Under the pieces are notes generated by a model, which was given only the letters and a program-made list of their open reading frames with translations, was not told the origin of the DNA and did not search any database. The translations under genes and the position numbers were made by a program. Below, piece by piece: positions 1 to 7,540 of a stretch of DNA of 14,112 nt (positions are counted from its first letter, which is position 1; every line of letters starts with the position of its first letter). Source of the stretch: an uncultured Mycoplasmatota bacterium (GTDB taxonomy: Bacteria; Bacillota_I; Bacilli_A; RF39; UBA660); assembly GCA_900553765.1 (NCBI GenBank), contig USET01000014.1, positions 1 through 14,112 on the forward strand. Direction: 5' to 3'.

Positions 1-516
1 AGTACTCTTTCCTAATTCTTTTATAAAATCATATATATTGTAATCTGCATGGGGCCACATATCATAATGAGCGACACTTTCTTTGTTACTTAGTTCAAAA
101 GTATTTACACTTATTTTCTCATTATTTTTATATGCTCCCTTTCCCTTCATCGCTGAATACAAATTATCTGTAAAAGGATCATACACAACACCAACAACCG
201 GAGTTCCATCTACTACGAAAGCTAGAGAAAATACAGCTACCGGTACATGTCTTGCATACATGGCTGTCCCATCAACAGGATCACAAACCCATACATATTT
301 GCTTGTCCCAGATTGTTCTTCTTCTCCGTCTACAGCATGTGTAGGATATTTTTCTTTTACTTTTTCAATTAAAAATGAATTGATCTCTTTATCTGCTAAG
401 GTTACAATTGTGTCATCACTCTTATAACTAGCACCATGATCTCGGTAAAAATATTTCAACATAATAGTTCCTGCTTGTCTTGCAATATATTCAGCAAACT
501 CTAAATATTCTTCCAT
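1..516 (-). CDS. Inositol monophosphatase family protein (partial, C-terminus beyond the left edge)
   Basis: The reverse strand stays open from ATG 516 to the window edge, giving 172 codons without a stop. The protein shows the hallmarks of the Mg2+-dependent inositol monophosphatase (SuhB/IMPase) fold: a GEE metal ligand at about residues 64-66 and WVCDPVDGT at 76-84, where the two aspartates bind metal and the GT loop binds phosphate. The family removes phosphate from inositol phosphates or related small sugar or nucleotide phosphates in the cytoplasm; the substrate cannot be told from this fragment. After DGT it reads AMY rather than the common TNF, so a non-inositol substrate is possible. 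The start follows a TAGGAG SD whose TAG is also the stop codon of the upstream rlmD gene, 14 nt away, so the two are probably co-transcribed. The C-terminal third, including the last metal-binding aspartate, lies outside the window. Confidence 0.88.
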   Translation of the reverse strand, partial: MEEYLEFAEYIARQAGTIMLKYFYRDHGASYKSDDTIVTLADKEINSFLIEKVKEKYPTHAVDGEEEQSGTSKYVWVCDPVDGTAMYARHVPVAVFSLAFVVDGTPVVGVVYDPFTDNLYSAMKGKGAYKNNEKISVNTFELSNKESVAHYDMWPHADYNIYDFIKELGKST

Positions 517-530
517 ATCATTCTTCACTC

Positions 531-1778
531 CTATACTTTATTTTTCAAATGCAAAGACGCCACACATTCCACGTGTTTTGTCTGTGGAAACATATCAACT
601 GGAACTATCTTTACAACGTCGTATTTTTCTTGTAACATTTTTAAATCTCGTGCGAGTGTAACAGGATCACAAGATACATACACTACTTTTTCTACATTCC
701 AATCTTTGATTCTTTCTATCGTCTTCACGTCTAAGCCACTACGAGGTGGATCGACAATCACAACATTTGGATCTACTTGTAAAGCAGGTATCACATCTTC
801 CACTTTACCTAATTTCCATTCTATATTAGAGACTTTATTTAATTCCTGATTCTTCTTCGCACTTTCTATCGCCTGTGCATTTACTTCTACTCCGATGACT
901 TGTTTCACAAATGGAGCTAAAAAAATACCAATGGTTCCAGTTCCACAATACAAATCCAAAACAACATCATCACGAGACAATACAAAAGTATCTTTCACTG
1001 CTTGATACAATTTCTCTGTTTGCTTTGTATTGACTTGAAAAAAAGCATCCGGAGCAATCTGAAATGACACGCCATTTAACTTCTCAACAATATCATCTTT
1101 TCCAAATACTGTTTTATATTTATGATTTTGTTTCATAATAATAGAAGAGACTTTATCTTTCAATATAGATACTACGTCCTCTATTATAAACTGCTTAGAA
1201 ACATCGAAAACCACCATGATATCATCCGTATTTTTGCTCGCTCGAATCATAATTTGATGAACATTCGTTAGTGGAATACGAGAACGAATCGTTCGTAATA
1301 CTTCATTTATGCGTGCATCACTAATTTGACACTCTTCAATTTTGACAAGATGATGACTTCTTTTTTCAAAAAAACCAATATCATCTTGTACTTGCAATAC
1401 TAATTTATTTCGATAATTTTTCTCTTGCTCACATGGAATCAAATGAGAGATGACCGATGGAGACAATCCAGCAAACTTTTGCATAATCTCTTTTACTTTT
1501 TCTTCCTTCCATGCGATTTGATCTTGATAAGACATATGCATTACATCACAGCCACCACAAACATCGTAATACGGACAAGTTGGCTTGATTCGTCTTTCAG
1601 AAGATTCTAAAATTCGAATCATACGCCCTTCCATCCACGATTTCTTTTCTTTTACAAATTCCACTTCGACAACTTCGTCTATTAAAGCATATGGAACAAA
1701 CACAATTTTATCGCAACAATGCGCAATTCCTCTTCCACTATGATCCAATTTTTCTATTTTTAAAATATGTTTTTCCAT
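531..1778 (-). CDS. rlmD: 23S rRNA (uracil-C5)-methyltransferase, RlmD/RlmCD (TrmA/RumA family)
   Basis: A 415-residue, full-length member of the class I SAM-dependent RNA m5U methyltransferases. An N-terminal TRAM RNA-binding domain covers about residues 1-60. Four cysteines (C68, C74, C77 in a CX5CX2C pattern, and C150) match the [4Fe-4S] ligands of RumA. The SAM-binding loop is LDLYCGTGTIG at 275-284. IVDPPRSG is at 341-348. The catalytic nucleophile is C370 in VSCDPVTLARD, and E404 in KHVEC fits the general base. In Gram-positive bacteria such enzymes (RlmCD) methylate U747 and U1939 of 23S rRNA; whether this one handles one or both sites is inference. ATG 1778 is preceded by GGTGAT and an extended -10 promoter. 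The IMPase-family gene follows after 14 nt. The gene is divergent from the ger operon. Confidence 0.93.
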   Translation of the reverse strand: MEKHILKIEKLDHSGRGIAHCCDKIVFVPYALIDEVVEVEFVKEKKSWMEGRMIRILESSERRIKPTCPYYDVCGGCDVMHMSYQDQIAWKEEKVKEIMQKFAGLSPSVISHLIPCEQEKNYRNKLVLQVQDDIGFFEKRSHHLVKIEECQISDARINEVLRTIRSRIPLTNVHQIMIRASKNTDDIMVVFDVSKQFIIEDVVSILKDKVSSIIMKQNHKYKTVFGKDDIVEKLNGVSFQIAPDAFFQVNTKQTEKLYQAVKDTFVLSRDDVVLDLYCGTGTIGIFLAPFVKQVIGVEVNAQAIESAKKNQELNKVSNIEWKLGKVEDVIPALQVDPNVVIVDPPRSGLDVKTIERIKDWNVEKVVYVSCDPVTLARDLKMLQEKYDVVKIVPVDMFPQTKHVECVASLHLKNKV

Positions 1779-1793
1779 AAAATCACCATACTA
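1765..1793 (+). promoter_or_regulatory. Candidate sigma-G promoter for the ger operon
   Basis: CATACTA at 1787-1793 fits the forespore sigma-G -10 consensus CATNHTA exactly. ATATG at 1765-1769 matches the -35 consensus GHATR in four of five positions with a 17-nt spacer. Germinant receptor operons are typically sigma-G dependent, which supports the call. It overlaps the start codon and ribosome-binding site of the divergent rlmD gene. No good sigma-A promoter was seen between here and gerAA. Both motifs are short and AT-rich, so a chance match is possible. Confidence 0.4.
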
Positions 1794-1802
1794 ATTATAA
1801 CA
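1794..1802 (-). promoter_or_regulatory. Extended -10 promoter of rlmD
   Basis: The reverse strand reads TGTTATAAT, a perfect extended -10 (TG-N-TATAAT). No good -35 lies 16-18 nt upstream, as is usual for extended -10 promoters. Predicted transcription start is near 1787, only about 9 nt before the rlmD ATG and inside its GGTGAT ribosome-binding site. Confidence 0.55.
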
Positions 1803-1868
1803 TACATCATTGATATTTATGATATTCTGATTAATTTTGGGTATGATAATGATGAACGAGGGATGCCT

Positions 1869-3356
1869 ATGAATAAAACAAAGAAATTATATAAAAATTT
1901 ACAAAAAAATATCGACACCATAAAACAAATGAATGGGAATAGTTGTGATATTAATTCTCGTATCATTCATTTCAAAAAAAATACGGTCGCATATATGTAT
2001 ATCGAAAGTGTCGCGAGCGATGACAAAGTAAGCGACTTTTTAATGCGAAGCTTGAGTGAAGATGTAAAAGACGAAATAAAACTAAGCACGAACAAAGTTT
2101 ACCAACGTCTCAAAGATACAATTTTAAATAGTAAAATGAGGACGGTAGAAGACTTTGACAATCTCTTTTACTTTTTATCTTCAGGATTCACAGTCATTTT
2201 TATCGATGGAAACAGTAGCGCGATCGCATTAGAGACAAAAAGTGTACTAGATCGAGGCGTTACAGAAGCAAATGACGAAAAAAATTTACGAGGTCCAAAA
2301 GATAGTTTTACAGAAAATTACATGATGAATTTAGGATTGATTCGAAAGAGAATTAAAGATCCTCATCTATGGTTAAACGAAACAATCGTTGGTAGAAGAT
2401 CGAAAACGAAAGTAGCAGTGGCATACTTACAGGACGTCGTACCACAGGAAAAAGTAGAAAAAATCGTCAATAAACTAAAAAAAATAGATATTGATGGCAT
2501 TTTAGATTGTGGTTATATTCTAGAATATCTATCTCCTAAGCAATACACAGATTTTCCAAAAGCTGTGACAACAGAAAGGCCTGATCTTGTCTGTGGATCT
2601 ATCTTAGATGGAAAAATAGCTATCATTGTGGAAAACTCTCCTTACGTAATTGTACTACCAGGTTTATTTATGGACTTTTTCCAAACAGCAGATGATTACT
2701 ATCAAAAACCTTCTAATGTAACTTTATCAAGAGCATTAAGATTTCTAGCATTTCTCACTACTATTATGACTCCCGCACTTTATATCGCGGTGACAACATT
2801 CAATCAAGAAATCATTCCCGATCGACTACTCATCTCGATCGCAGTACAACGAGAAGGTGTTCCAATTCCAACCATCTTTGAAATTTTAATTCTCATTACC
2901 ACTTTTGAAATTCTAAGAGAAAGCGATATTCGTATTCCTAGCGCTATGGGATCTTCGATTAGTATCGTAGGCGCTCTCGTATTAGGTGATGCTGCAGTAA
3001 ATGCTGGAATTGTATCCCCTATCGTCGTCATTGTCGTCGCAATGACTTCTATATCAGGATTTCTCTTTACTGATATTGATTTTATAAATGCACTTAGATT
3101 TTGGCGCGTCATATTTCTGATTGCCTCTGCTATTATGGGCCTGGTTGGATTCGTCGTAATTGGAATCATCTTTCTCACTAAAATTTGTAGTCTAGAAATC
3201 ATGGGGACTCCATATTTAACTCCATTAAGTCCTCTCAATCAAGCAATCTTAAAAGATGGACTCGTTCGTCGTGCCAGAAACAAAATAAAATATCGTCCAG
3301 ACTTCTTTACAAAGAAAAATCGACGTAGATTAGGAGTTGATCAATCTGAAATATAA
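1869..3356 (+). CDS. gerAA: Spore germination receptor subunit A (GerAA family)
   Basis: A 495-residue membrane protein of the GerA receptor A-subunit family (usual length about 480-520). These proteins sit in the spore inner membrane with the B and C subunits, detect nutrient germinants and trigger ion and dipicolinate release. Family signatures visible are LRGPKDSFTEN near residue 140 (family form RGPREGFTE), TERPD, EILRESDIRIP and GALVLGDAAVNAGIVSP. A hydrophilic N-terminal half of about 240 residues is followed by several membrane helices and a basic, soluble C-terminal tail. I chose ATG 1869 because CGAGGG at 1857-1862 lies 6 nt ahead of it. ATG 1863 is an alternative, but leaves no SD spacing. 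The frame is open further upstream to 1767, but that stretch overlaps the rlmD start and holds promoter sequence. The C-terminus overlaps gerAC by 20 nt. The germinant cannot be predicted. Confidence 0.93.
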   Translation: MNKTKKLYKNLQKNIDTIKQMNGNSCDINSRIIHFKKNTVAYMYIESVASDDKVSDFLMRSLSEDVKDEIKLSTNKVYQRLKDTILNSKMRTVEDFDNLFYFLSSGFTVIFIDGNSSAIALETKSVLDRGVTEANDEKNLRGPKDSFTENYMMNLGLIRKRIKDPHLWLNETIVGRRSKTKVAVAYLQDVVPQEKVEKIVNKLKKIDIDGILDCGYILEYLSPKQYTDFPKAVTTERPDLVCGSILDGKIAIIVENSPYVIVLPGLFMDFFQTADDYYQKPSNVTLSRALRFLAFLTTIMTPALYIAVTTFNQEIIPDRLLISIAVQREGVPIPTIFEILILITTFEILRESDIRIPSAMGSSISIVGALVLGDAAVNAGIVSPIVVIVVAMTSISGFLFTDIDFINALRFWRVIFLIASAIMGLVGFVVIGIIFLTKICSLEIMGTPYLTPLSPLNQAILKDGLVRRARNKIKYRPDFFTKKNRRRLGVDQSEI

Positions 3357-4554
3357 ATTAATATTGATTTTATCTCTCATATTTTTCTTTACCGGATGTT
3401 TCGATTACAAAGAATTAGATGATTTATCGATTGTAACAGCAGTTGCAATCGATAAGGTCGAAAGTGGATATGAGATTAGCTACTCCATTGCCAATGCAAA
3501 AAAGGCACAAGTGAGTAGCAAAGAAGGAGAGAGTCAAACGACTGTCTTTAGTGGAGTTGGGCCTACTTTATCAGAAGCAATGCGAGAAATCGATTTAAAA
3601 AATCCAAGGTCGACATATCTAGGACATGTTTCTGTAATCGTCATGAGTAGTGATATCGCAAAAGAAGGTGTTTTTAAAGTCGTCGATTTATTCATGCGAG
3701 ATCCAGAATCTAGAAAAAAATTCTTCTTTTTAATTACACGAGATCAGAAAGCAAAAGACGTCGTCAAAGTTCTTTCGCCCCTAGAAGCGTTTCCATCTCA
3801 AAATATCGTAATCAACTTACAAAATTCCAGTACGAATCAATCAATTTCCACAAATGTTGGATATAGTCAATTTATACGTAGTGTTTTACGTCCCGGTGTC
3901 GATCCCGTTCTACCTAGTATTATTATCAGTGGGGATTCAGAAGAAGGATCAAACATGGCAAACTTAGAAAATTCTGAACCTAAAACTTATATTGAGTTAA
4001 GCAATCTAGGCATTTTTAAAGAAGACAAGCTAGTTGGCTTTGCGAAACGAGAGGAAAGTAGAGGTATCAATATTATCAATGGAAATGCTAAAAACGTCAT
4101 CGTCACAACAAAATGTGATGGAAACAATTTTGCCAATGCCAACATTACAAATATCCGTGTCAATCGAAATTATAAAATTGATAAAAATCAACCTTCTATC
4201 GATATCGATGTGACTGCAGACGGTTCTTTACAAGAAATTAATTGTGCTTACGATTTATTACAACCTAGCGATTTAGAAAAAATAACGAAAAAATTTGAAG
4301 ATTCTCTTCACGACATGTTACAGAGCGCGATTTCAACCGCACAAAATAAATACAAATCAGACATTTTTGGATTTGGATTATACTATTATCGCTATCATCC
4401 CGACTACTTTAAACATGTTCAAAGCGTGTGGGATGACGACGTTTTTCCATATATAAAAGTAAATATCGACGTATCGATCAATCTCGAAACAAAAGGGTCT
4501 CTCAATGAAACCATTCAAAAAGAGGAGGATGTAAGAGATGAAAAAACAAATTAG
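3337..4554 (+). CDS. gerAC: Spore germination lipoprotein, receptor subunit C (GerAC family)
   Basis: The product is the lipoprotein subunit of a GerA-type germinant receptor. An N-terminal lipoprotein signal (basic start, hydrophobic run, lipobox FTGC) is followed by FDYKELDDLSIVTAVAIDK, matching the start of the GerAC domain. The roughly 400-residue length is normal. The start is unusual: no ATG or GTG lies between the upstream frame and the signal peptide. TTG 3337 gives 405 residues but abuts the SD-like TAGGAG (3331-3336). CTG 3346 has GGAG 9 nt ahead and would give a typical MKYKLILIL start. TTG 3364 is a third option. The gene lies inside the end of gerAA and overlaps gerAB by 17 nt, so translational coupling is likely. 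Function is well supported; the exact start is not. Confidence 0.92.
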   Translation: MINLKYKLILILSLIFFFTGCFDYKELDDLSIVTAVAIDKVESGYEISYSIANAKKAQVSSKEGESQTTVFSGVGPTLSEAMREIDLKNPRSTYLGHVSVIVMSSDIAKEGVFKVVDLFMRDPESRKKFFFLITRDQKAKDVVKVLSPLEAFPSQNIVINLQNSSTNQSISTNVGYSQFIRSVLRPGVDPVLPSIIISGDSEEGSNMANLENSEPKTYIELSNLGIFKEDKLVGFAKREESRGINIINGNAKNVIVTTKCDGNNFANANITNIRVNRNYKIDKNQPSIDIDVTADGSLQEINCAYDLLQPSDLEKITKKFEDSLHDMLQSAISTAQNKYKSDIFGFGLYYYRYHPDYFKHVQSVWDDDVFPYIKVNIDVSINLETKGSLNETIQKEEDVRDEKTN

Positions 4555-5638
4555 CAACATACAGTTTGATTCTTTTATCTACTTTATTATGCATTCTTGC
4601 TTTGTTGGTATTTCCATCAATAATTTATTTTTCATTTCAAAGCAAAATACTCCGATATCAATTTTATTTGCTATCATTATAGGTTTGATTCCAATCTTTA
4701 TTTTTCTCTATATTATGAATTACAAACCAAACCTTTCTATTATCGAATTAAATCAGGAATTATTCGGAAGAAAGATCGCTCTTATTCTCAATCTATTATT
4801 ACTCGGTTTCGTTCTCTCTCTTGCCGTTACTATATTTTACAATTTGTGCAACTTCATCAACTCACAATATCTATATCGTACTCCTGTTACAATGATCGGG
4901 ATTATTTTTGCAATCGGTATTTGGTATATGCTGTCTAAAGGAGTGCCTACATTTGCCCGTGTTATTATGATCCTATTATATATCGATATATTCTTATATT
5001 TACTTAGTTTTATTGGCCTTGTGGGCCAAGTTGATATCAACAACCTAAGACCATTCATGGACGAAGGTTTACAACCTATTGTAACTGGCTCTTTACACTA
5101 TGTTGCGTATAATATACTCCCTATCTTTTTACTTACAATCATACCAAAAGATCAAATAAAAAAAGATCGACACTTTAATCAACACGTAATTTATTCCTAT
5201 CTAATCACAAATGTCATGTTATTCATCATTGCTTTTTGTACATTATCTATTCTAGGAATAGAATTATGCCAGCTCTATCAATATGCAGAATTTCACATTT
5301 TAAAAAGAGTTTCTATTTTAGGTTTTATCACACGCGTGGAAAACACGCTATCTATCCAATGGATATTTGACATGTTAATCACGTGTGCAATCGCTGTATA
5401 CTTTGTAGAAAACGGCATCAAAAGAATATGGCATACACAGAGTGAAAAAAAAGAAAAAATCATCTATACTGTTTTACTTGGTATCATTTTCTTCCTCAGT
5501 GAAATTATCTTTCCAACAAATACGGATGCCTATCAGTTTTTGTCTAAAGTCTATCCTTTTCTTCTATATATCTTCTTTTTCCTCGTTCCACTCGGTATCA
5601 TGTTAAAAATATTTTATACAGAAAAAAAGAAAAGCTGA
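4538..5638 (+). CDS. gerAB: Spore germination receptor subunit B, permease-like (GerAB family)
   Basis: A 366-residue, very hydrophobic protein with about ten predicted membrane helices, of the spore-permease branch (GerAB/YndE) of the amino acid/polyamine transporter superfamily. B subunits are the likely germinant-binding part of the receptor in the spore inner membrane. The N-terminus (ISNIQFDSFIYFIMHS) and the NYKPNLSIIELNQELFGR segment near residue 65-80 match the family pattern of a helix 1 start and an amphipathic loop. ATG 4538 follows a strong GAGGAGG SD located inside gerAC, and the genes overlap by 17 nt. The operon order A-C-B differs from gerAA-AB-AC of B. subtilis. The stop codon lies in the loop of a terminator hairpin that closes the operon. 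Confidence 0.92.
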   Translation: MKKQISNIQFDSFIYFIMHSCFVGISINNLFFISKQNTPISILFAIIIGLIPIFIFLYIMNYKPNLSIIELNQELFGRKIALILNLLLLGFVLSLAVTIFYNLCNFINSQYLYRTPVTMIGIIFAIGIWYMLSKGVPTFARVIMILLYIDIFLYLLSFIGLVGQVDINNLRPFMDEGLQPIVTGSLHYVAYNILPIFLLTIIPKDQIKKDRHFNQHVIYSYLITNVMLFIIAFCTLSILGIELCQLYQYAEFHILKRVSILGFITRVENTLSIQWIFDMLITCAIAVYFVENGIKRIWHTQSEKKEKIIYTVLLGIIFFLSEIIFPTNTDAYQFLSKVYPFLLYIFFFLVPLGIMLKIFYTEKKKS

Positions 5639-5652
5639 TTACTTTTCTTTTT
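5624..5652. terminator. Bidirectional intrinsic terminator between gerAB and the tail-anchored protein gene
   Basis: AAAAAGAAAAG (5624-5634) pairs perfectly with CTTTTCTTTTT (5642-5652) around a 7-nt loop. The stem is flanked by A/T runs suitable for U-tails in both directions. The gerAB stop (5636-5638) is in the loop, and the stop of the convergent gene (5651-5653) is in the stem end. The stem is AT-rich, so its strength is uncertain. Confidence 0.7.
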
Positions 5653-6472
5653 ATAATATATATTTTCCCACAAAGTATGCTGCAACGACAACAAGAATCA
5701 AAATAACGACCATTCCAATGCCTTTTAAAATAGCTCTCCGTTTTGTAATCTTCTTTTTAATTTCTCCTAATTCATCAAAATCTTCATCGCTAAAGTTCAA
5801 ACTAGAAGTATAGAATGATTTATCTAGATCTCTCGTATCATCGAAATCTTGTTTTCTCTGTTCTTCTTTTTCCTCTTTTAAAATAGCCTGAATTGCTTCA
5901 CTATTGATCTGTGTATTATCGACCGATTTTAAGTCGCTTAACAAATCTAACGATAAATCTTCATCAGCCATTTTATTTAATAAACTTGCATTCGTAATCG
6001 TATGAATCAATTCTTTTAATTCATCTTCATCTTGATCCATATAATCTCTTCTATTTAGTTCGTCCTTTAGATTAATTCCCTTTAAAATGTTATATTGAGT
6101 ATTTTTCAAACTATGATATCGATCGCTTTCTGTTTCTTCTTTTTGAGATTTTGCTTTTACTAAAATATCACGAATATCATAATTTTTTTCTACGGCCGGC
6201 TCTATTTTTTCTACTTTCGGTGGTTCTGGCGTCGTTTTTTTAACATTCTCTTGATTTACTACTCTTCCTTTTTTTCTCTCTTCTCTTTGACGTAACATTT
6301 CTTTAATTTTATTAATATCGATTTCATTTGTCTTTTCTATCTTAGCAATTCCCTCGATATTAGAGTATTCTCCACTTGTTTCGTATATCTTCTCATATAA
6401 TGCTTGATTTCGTTTGCTACGTCTTGGCGTTTCGGTATTTAATTGATAATAACGTTCCATTCGACTTGCCAT
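5651..6472 (-). CDS. Hypothetical tail-anchored membrane protein
   Basis: I do not recognise this 273-residue protein. It is strongly charged, with many Glu/Lys/Asp stretches that could form helices or coiled coils. There is a Pro-rich patch (TTPEPPKVEKIEP) around residues 80-95, an acidic region near 220-235, a basic KKKITKRR cluster, and one C-terminal hydrophobic helix of about 22 residues at the very end. This suggests a cytoplasmic domain tethered by a C-terminal anchor, with the basic cluster facing the cytoplasm. No signal peptide, enzyme motif or cysteine cluster is visible. I start at ATG 6472, which has GAGGG 5 nt upstream; an in-frame GTG at 6484 is part of the SD region. It is convergent with the ger operon and divergent from the ferredoxin gene, with its own likely promoter. 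A role in sporulation or cell division would be speculation. Confidence 0.8.
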   Translation of the reverse strand: MASRMERYYQLNTETPRRSKRNQALYEKIYETSGEYSNIEGIAKIEKTNEIDINKIKEMLRQREERKKGRVVNQENVKKTTPEPPKVEKIEPAVEKNYDIRDILVKAKSQKEETESDRYHSLKNTQYNILKGINLKDELNRRDYMDQDEDELKELIHTITNASLLNKMADEDLSLDLLSDLKSVDNTQINSEAIQAILKEEKEEQRKQDFDDTRDLDKSFYTSSLNFSDEDFDELGEIKKKITKRRAILKGIGMVVILILVVVAAYFVGKYIL

Positions 6473-6499
6473 AATAACCCTCACCTACCGTCTGCTTAC

Positions 6500-6528
6500 A
6501 TCATACCATATTTGACAAAGTTTTTAAA
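6500..6528 (-). promoter_or_regulatory. Putative sigma-A promoter of the tail-anchored protein gene
   Basis: The reverse strand reads TTTAAA (6528-6523), a 17-nt spacer and TATGAT (6505-6500). The predicted start near 6493 leaves a leader of about 20 nt before ATG 6472. The -35 is weak (three of six). Confidence 0.4.
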
Positions 6529-6536
6529 CTATTTCC

Positions 6537-6565
6537 TTGCATTTTCGCATAAAATTTTTTATAAT
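6537..6565 (+). promoter_or_regulatory. Putative sigma-A promoter of the ferredoxin gene
   Basis: TTGCAT (6537-6542), a 17-nt spacer, then a perfect TATAAT (6560-6565). The predicted start near 6572 falls inside the GGGAGG SD, leaving about 11 nt before ATG 6583. The -35 is weak. Confidence 0.5.
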
Positions 6566-6582
6566 GAAACGGGAGGAAATAT

Positions 6583-6777
6583 ATGGAAAAAGTTCATGTA
6601 AATAGAGATGTATGCATCGGTTGTGGTGCATGCCAAGGAATTGCTAGTAATATCTTTGAAATTGACGAAGAAGGATTAGCAACTGTAGTGGAAGGAAGCA
6701 ATATCAAAGAAGCAGAAGAAGAAATTCAAGATGCTGCTGATATGTGCCCTACTGGTGCTATCATAATAGACGAATAA
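6583..6777 (+). CDS. fer: Ferredoxin, single [4Fe-4S] cluster
   Basis: A 64-residue acidic protein with CIGCGAC at residues 11-17 and C55 in the CPTGAI motif. This gives the four ligands (C11, C14, C17, C55) of one [4Fe-4S] cluster, and there is no second cluster motif. Size and layout match the monocluster ferredoxins of Bacillus (Fer), which carry low-potential electrons to cytoplasmic redox partners. ATG 6583 follows GGGAGG with 6 nt spacing. The gene is monocistronic, divergent from the tail-anchored protein gene and convergent with rluB, and ends in a shared bidirectional hairpin. Its redox partner is not indicated by the neighbours. Confidence 0.93.
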   Translation: MEKVHVNRDVCIGCGACQGIASNIFEIDEEGLATVVEGSNIKEAEEEIQDAADMCPTGAIIIDE

Positions 6778-6806
6778 AAAAAGATTTCAATTTTGAAATC
6801 TTTTTT
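6777..6806. terminator. Bidirectional intrinsic terminator between fer and rluB
   Basis: AAAAAAGATTTCAA (6777-6790) is complementary to TTGAAATCTTTTTT (6793-6806), leaving a very small loop that probably opens to AATTTT. The hairpin starts at the fer stop (6775-6777) and ends at the rluB stop (6805-6807). T-runs lie on both strands. Confidence 0.8.
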
Positions 6807-7521
6807 ATTTTTTTGCAAGCATATATAATTGATGAACCTCTTTTATTTTTAAATATCGATATTCTCCAGATTTTAATCCCTTTAAATCTAAAAAAGCAAG
6901 ACGTTCTCTTTTTAACTTTAATACATCGTGTCCGACACGTTCAAACATCTTCTTTACCTGATGGTTACGACCCTCGTGAATCGTAATCTCAACGATACTC
7001 GTCTGCGCTTTTTTATCTACCTTTCGCACTTTCACTTTGGCTGGTGCAGTCTTCCTACCATCGATAACGACCCCTCGTTTCAAACGATTGATCTCTTCCC
7101 CACTCAATATACCTTTTACTTTAGCAACATATACTTTTTCGATTTCCGCTTTTGGATGCATTAACATATTAGATAGTTCCCCATCGTTTGTCAAGAGCAA
7201 AACGCCGGTTGTATCATAATCTAATCTTCCTACCGGGTAAACTCTCTTATCTGTCTCGATATAATCCATGACTGTTTTTCTACCTTTATCATCATGTGTG
7301 GTCGTTACAGTACCTCTTGGTTTAAACAGTAAAATATACTCTTTTTGTTCTTTGTTAATTCGCTCTCCATCAACTTCGATGATATCTTTATCACTTACCG
7401 TTGTCCCTAACGTTGTAACTAACTTTCCATTCACAGTAACATGTCCTTTTGAAATTAGTTCTTCTGCCTTACGTCTAGAACAAACTCCGTAATTTGCAAT
7501 CACTTTCTGTAGTCTTTCCAT
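6805..7521 (-). CDS. rluB: 23S rRNA pseudouridine synthase, RluB/RsuA family
   Basis: A 238-residue enzyme that isomerises a specific uridine of 23S rRNA (U2605 in the E. coli RluB system) to pseudouridine. An N-terminal S4 RNA-binding domain (MERLQKVIANYGVCSRRKAEE and on to VDGERI, residues 1-55) precedes the catalytic domain. The nucleophile is D101 in VGRLDYDTTG, followed by LLLTNDG. The later EGRNHQVKKM and RERLAFL motifs are also typical. Length matches the family. I start at ATG 7521, with AGGTGA at 7527-7532; the GTG at 7530 is part of the SD. It follows spmB in the same order as dacB-spmA-spmB-rluB of B. subtilis but has its own sigma-A-like promoter, fitting a housekeeping role in vegetative cells. 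Confidence 0.93.
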   Translation of the reverse strand: MERLQKVIANYGVCSRRKAEELISKGHVTVNGKLVTTLGTTVSDKDIIEVDGERINKEQKEYILLFKPRGTVTTTHDDKGRKTVMDYIETDKRVYPVGRLDYDTTGVLLLTNDGELSNMLMHPKAEIEKVYVAKVKGILSGEEINRLKRGVVIDGRKTAPAKVKVRKVDKKAQTSIVEITIHEGRNHQVKKMFERVGHDVLKLKRERLAFLDLKGLKSGEYRYLKIKEVHQLYMLAKK

Positions 7522-7540
7522 ACCAATCACCTGTGATTAG

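Noticed and set aside
83..427. Plus-strand 114-residue ORF
   Set aside because: It is the antisense shadow of the IMPase-family gene, whose reverse strand carries clear family motifs.
1810..1847. TTGATA and TATGAT as a sigma-A promoter for gerAA
   Set aside because: Spacer is 26 nt, far from the 16-18 nt needed.
1767..1868. 34-residue upstream extension of GerAA
   Set aside because: It overlaps the rlmD start, has no SD, and covers the likely promoter region; ATG 1869 has proper SD spacing.
2804..3238. Minus-strand 144-residue ORF inside gerAA
   Set aside because: Antisense to conserved GerAA motifs, with no SD and no recognisable protein features.
6512..6517. Perfect TTGACA ahead of fer
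   Set aside because: No -10 lies 16-18 nt downstream; the TATAAT at 6560 is 42 nt away.
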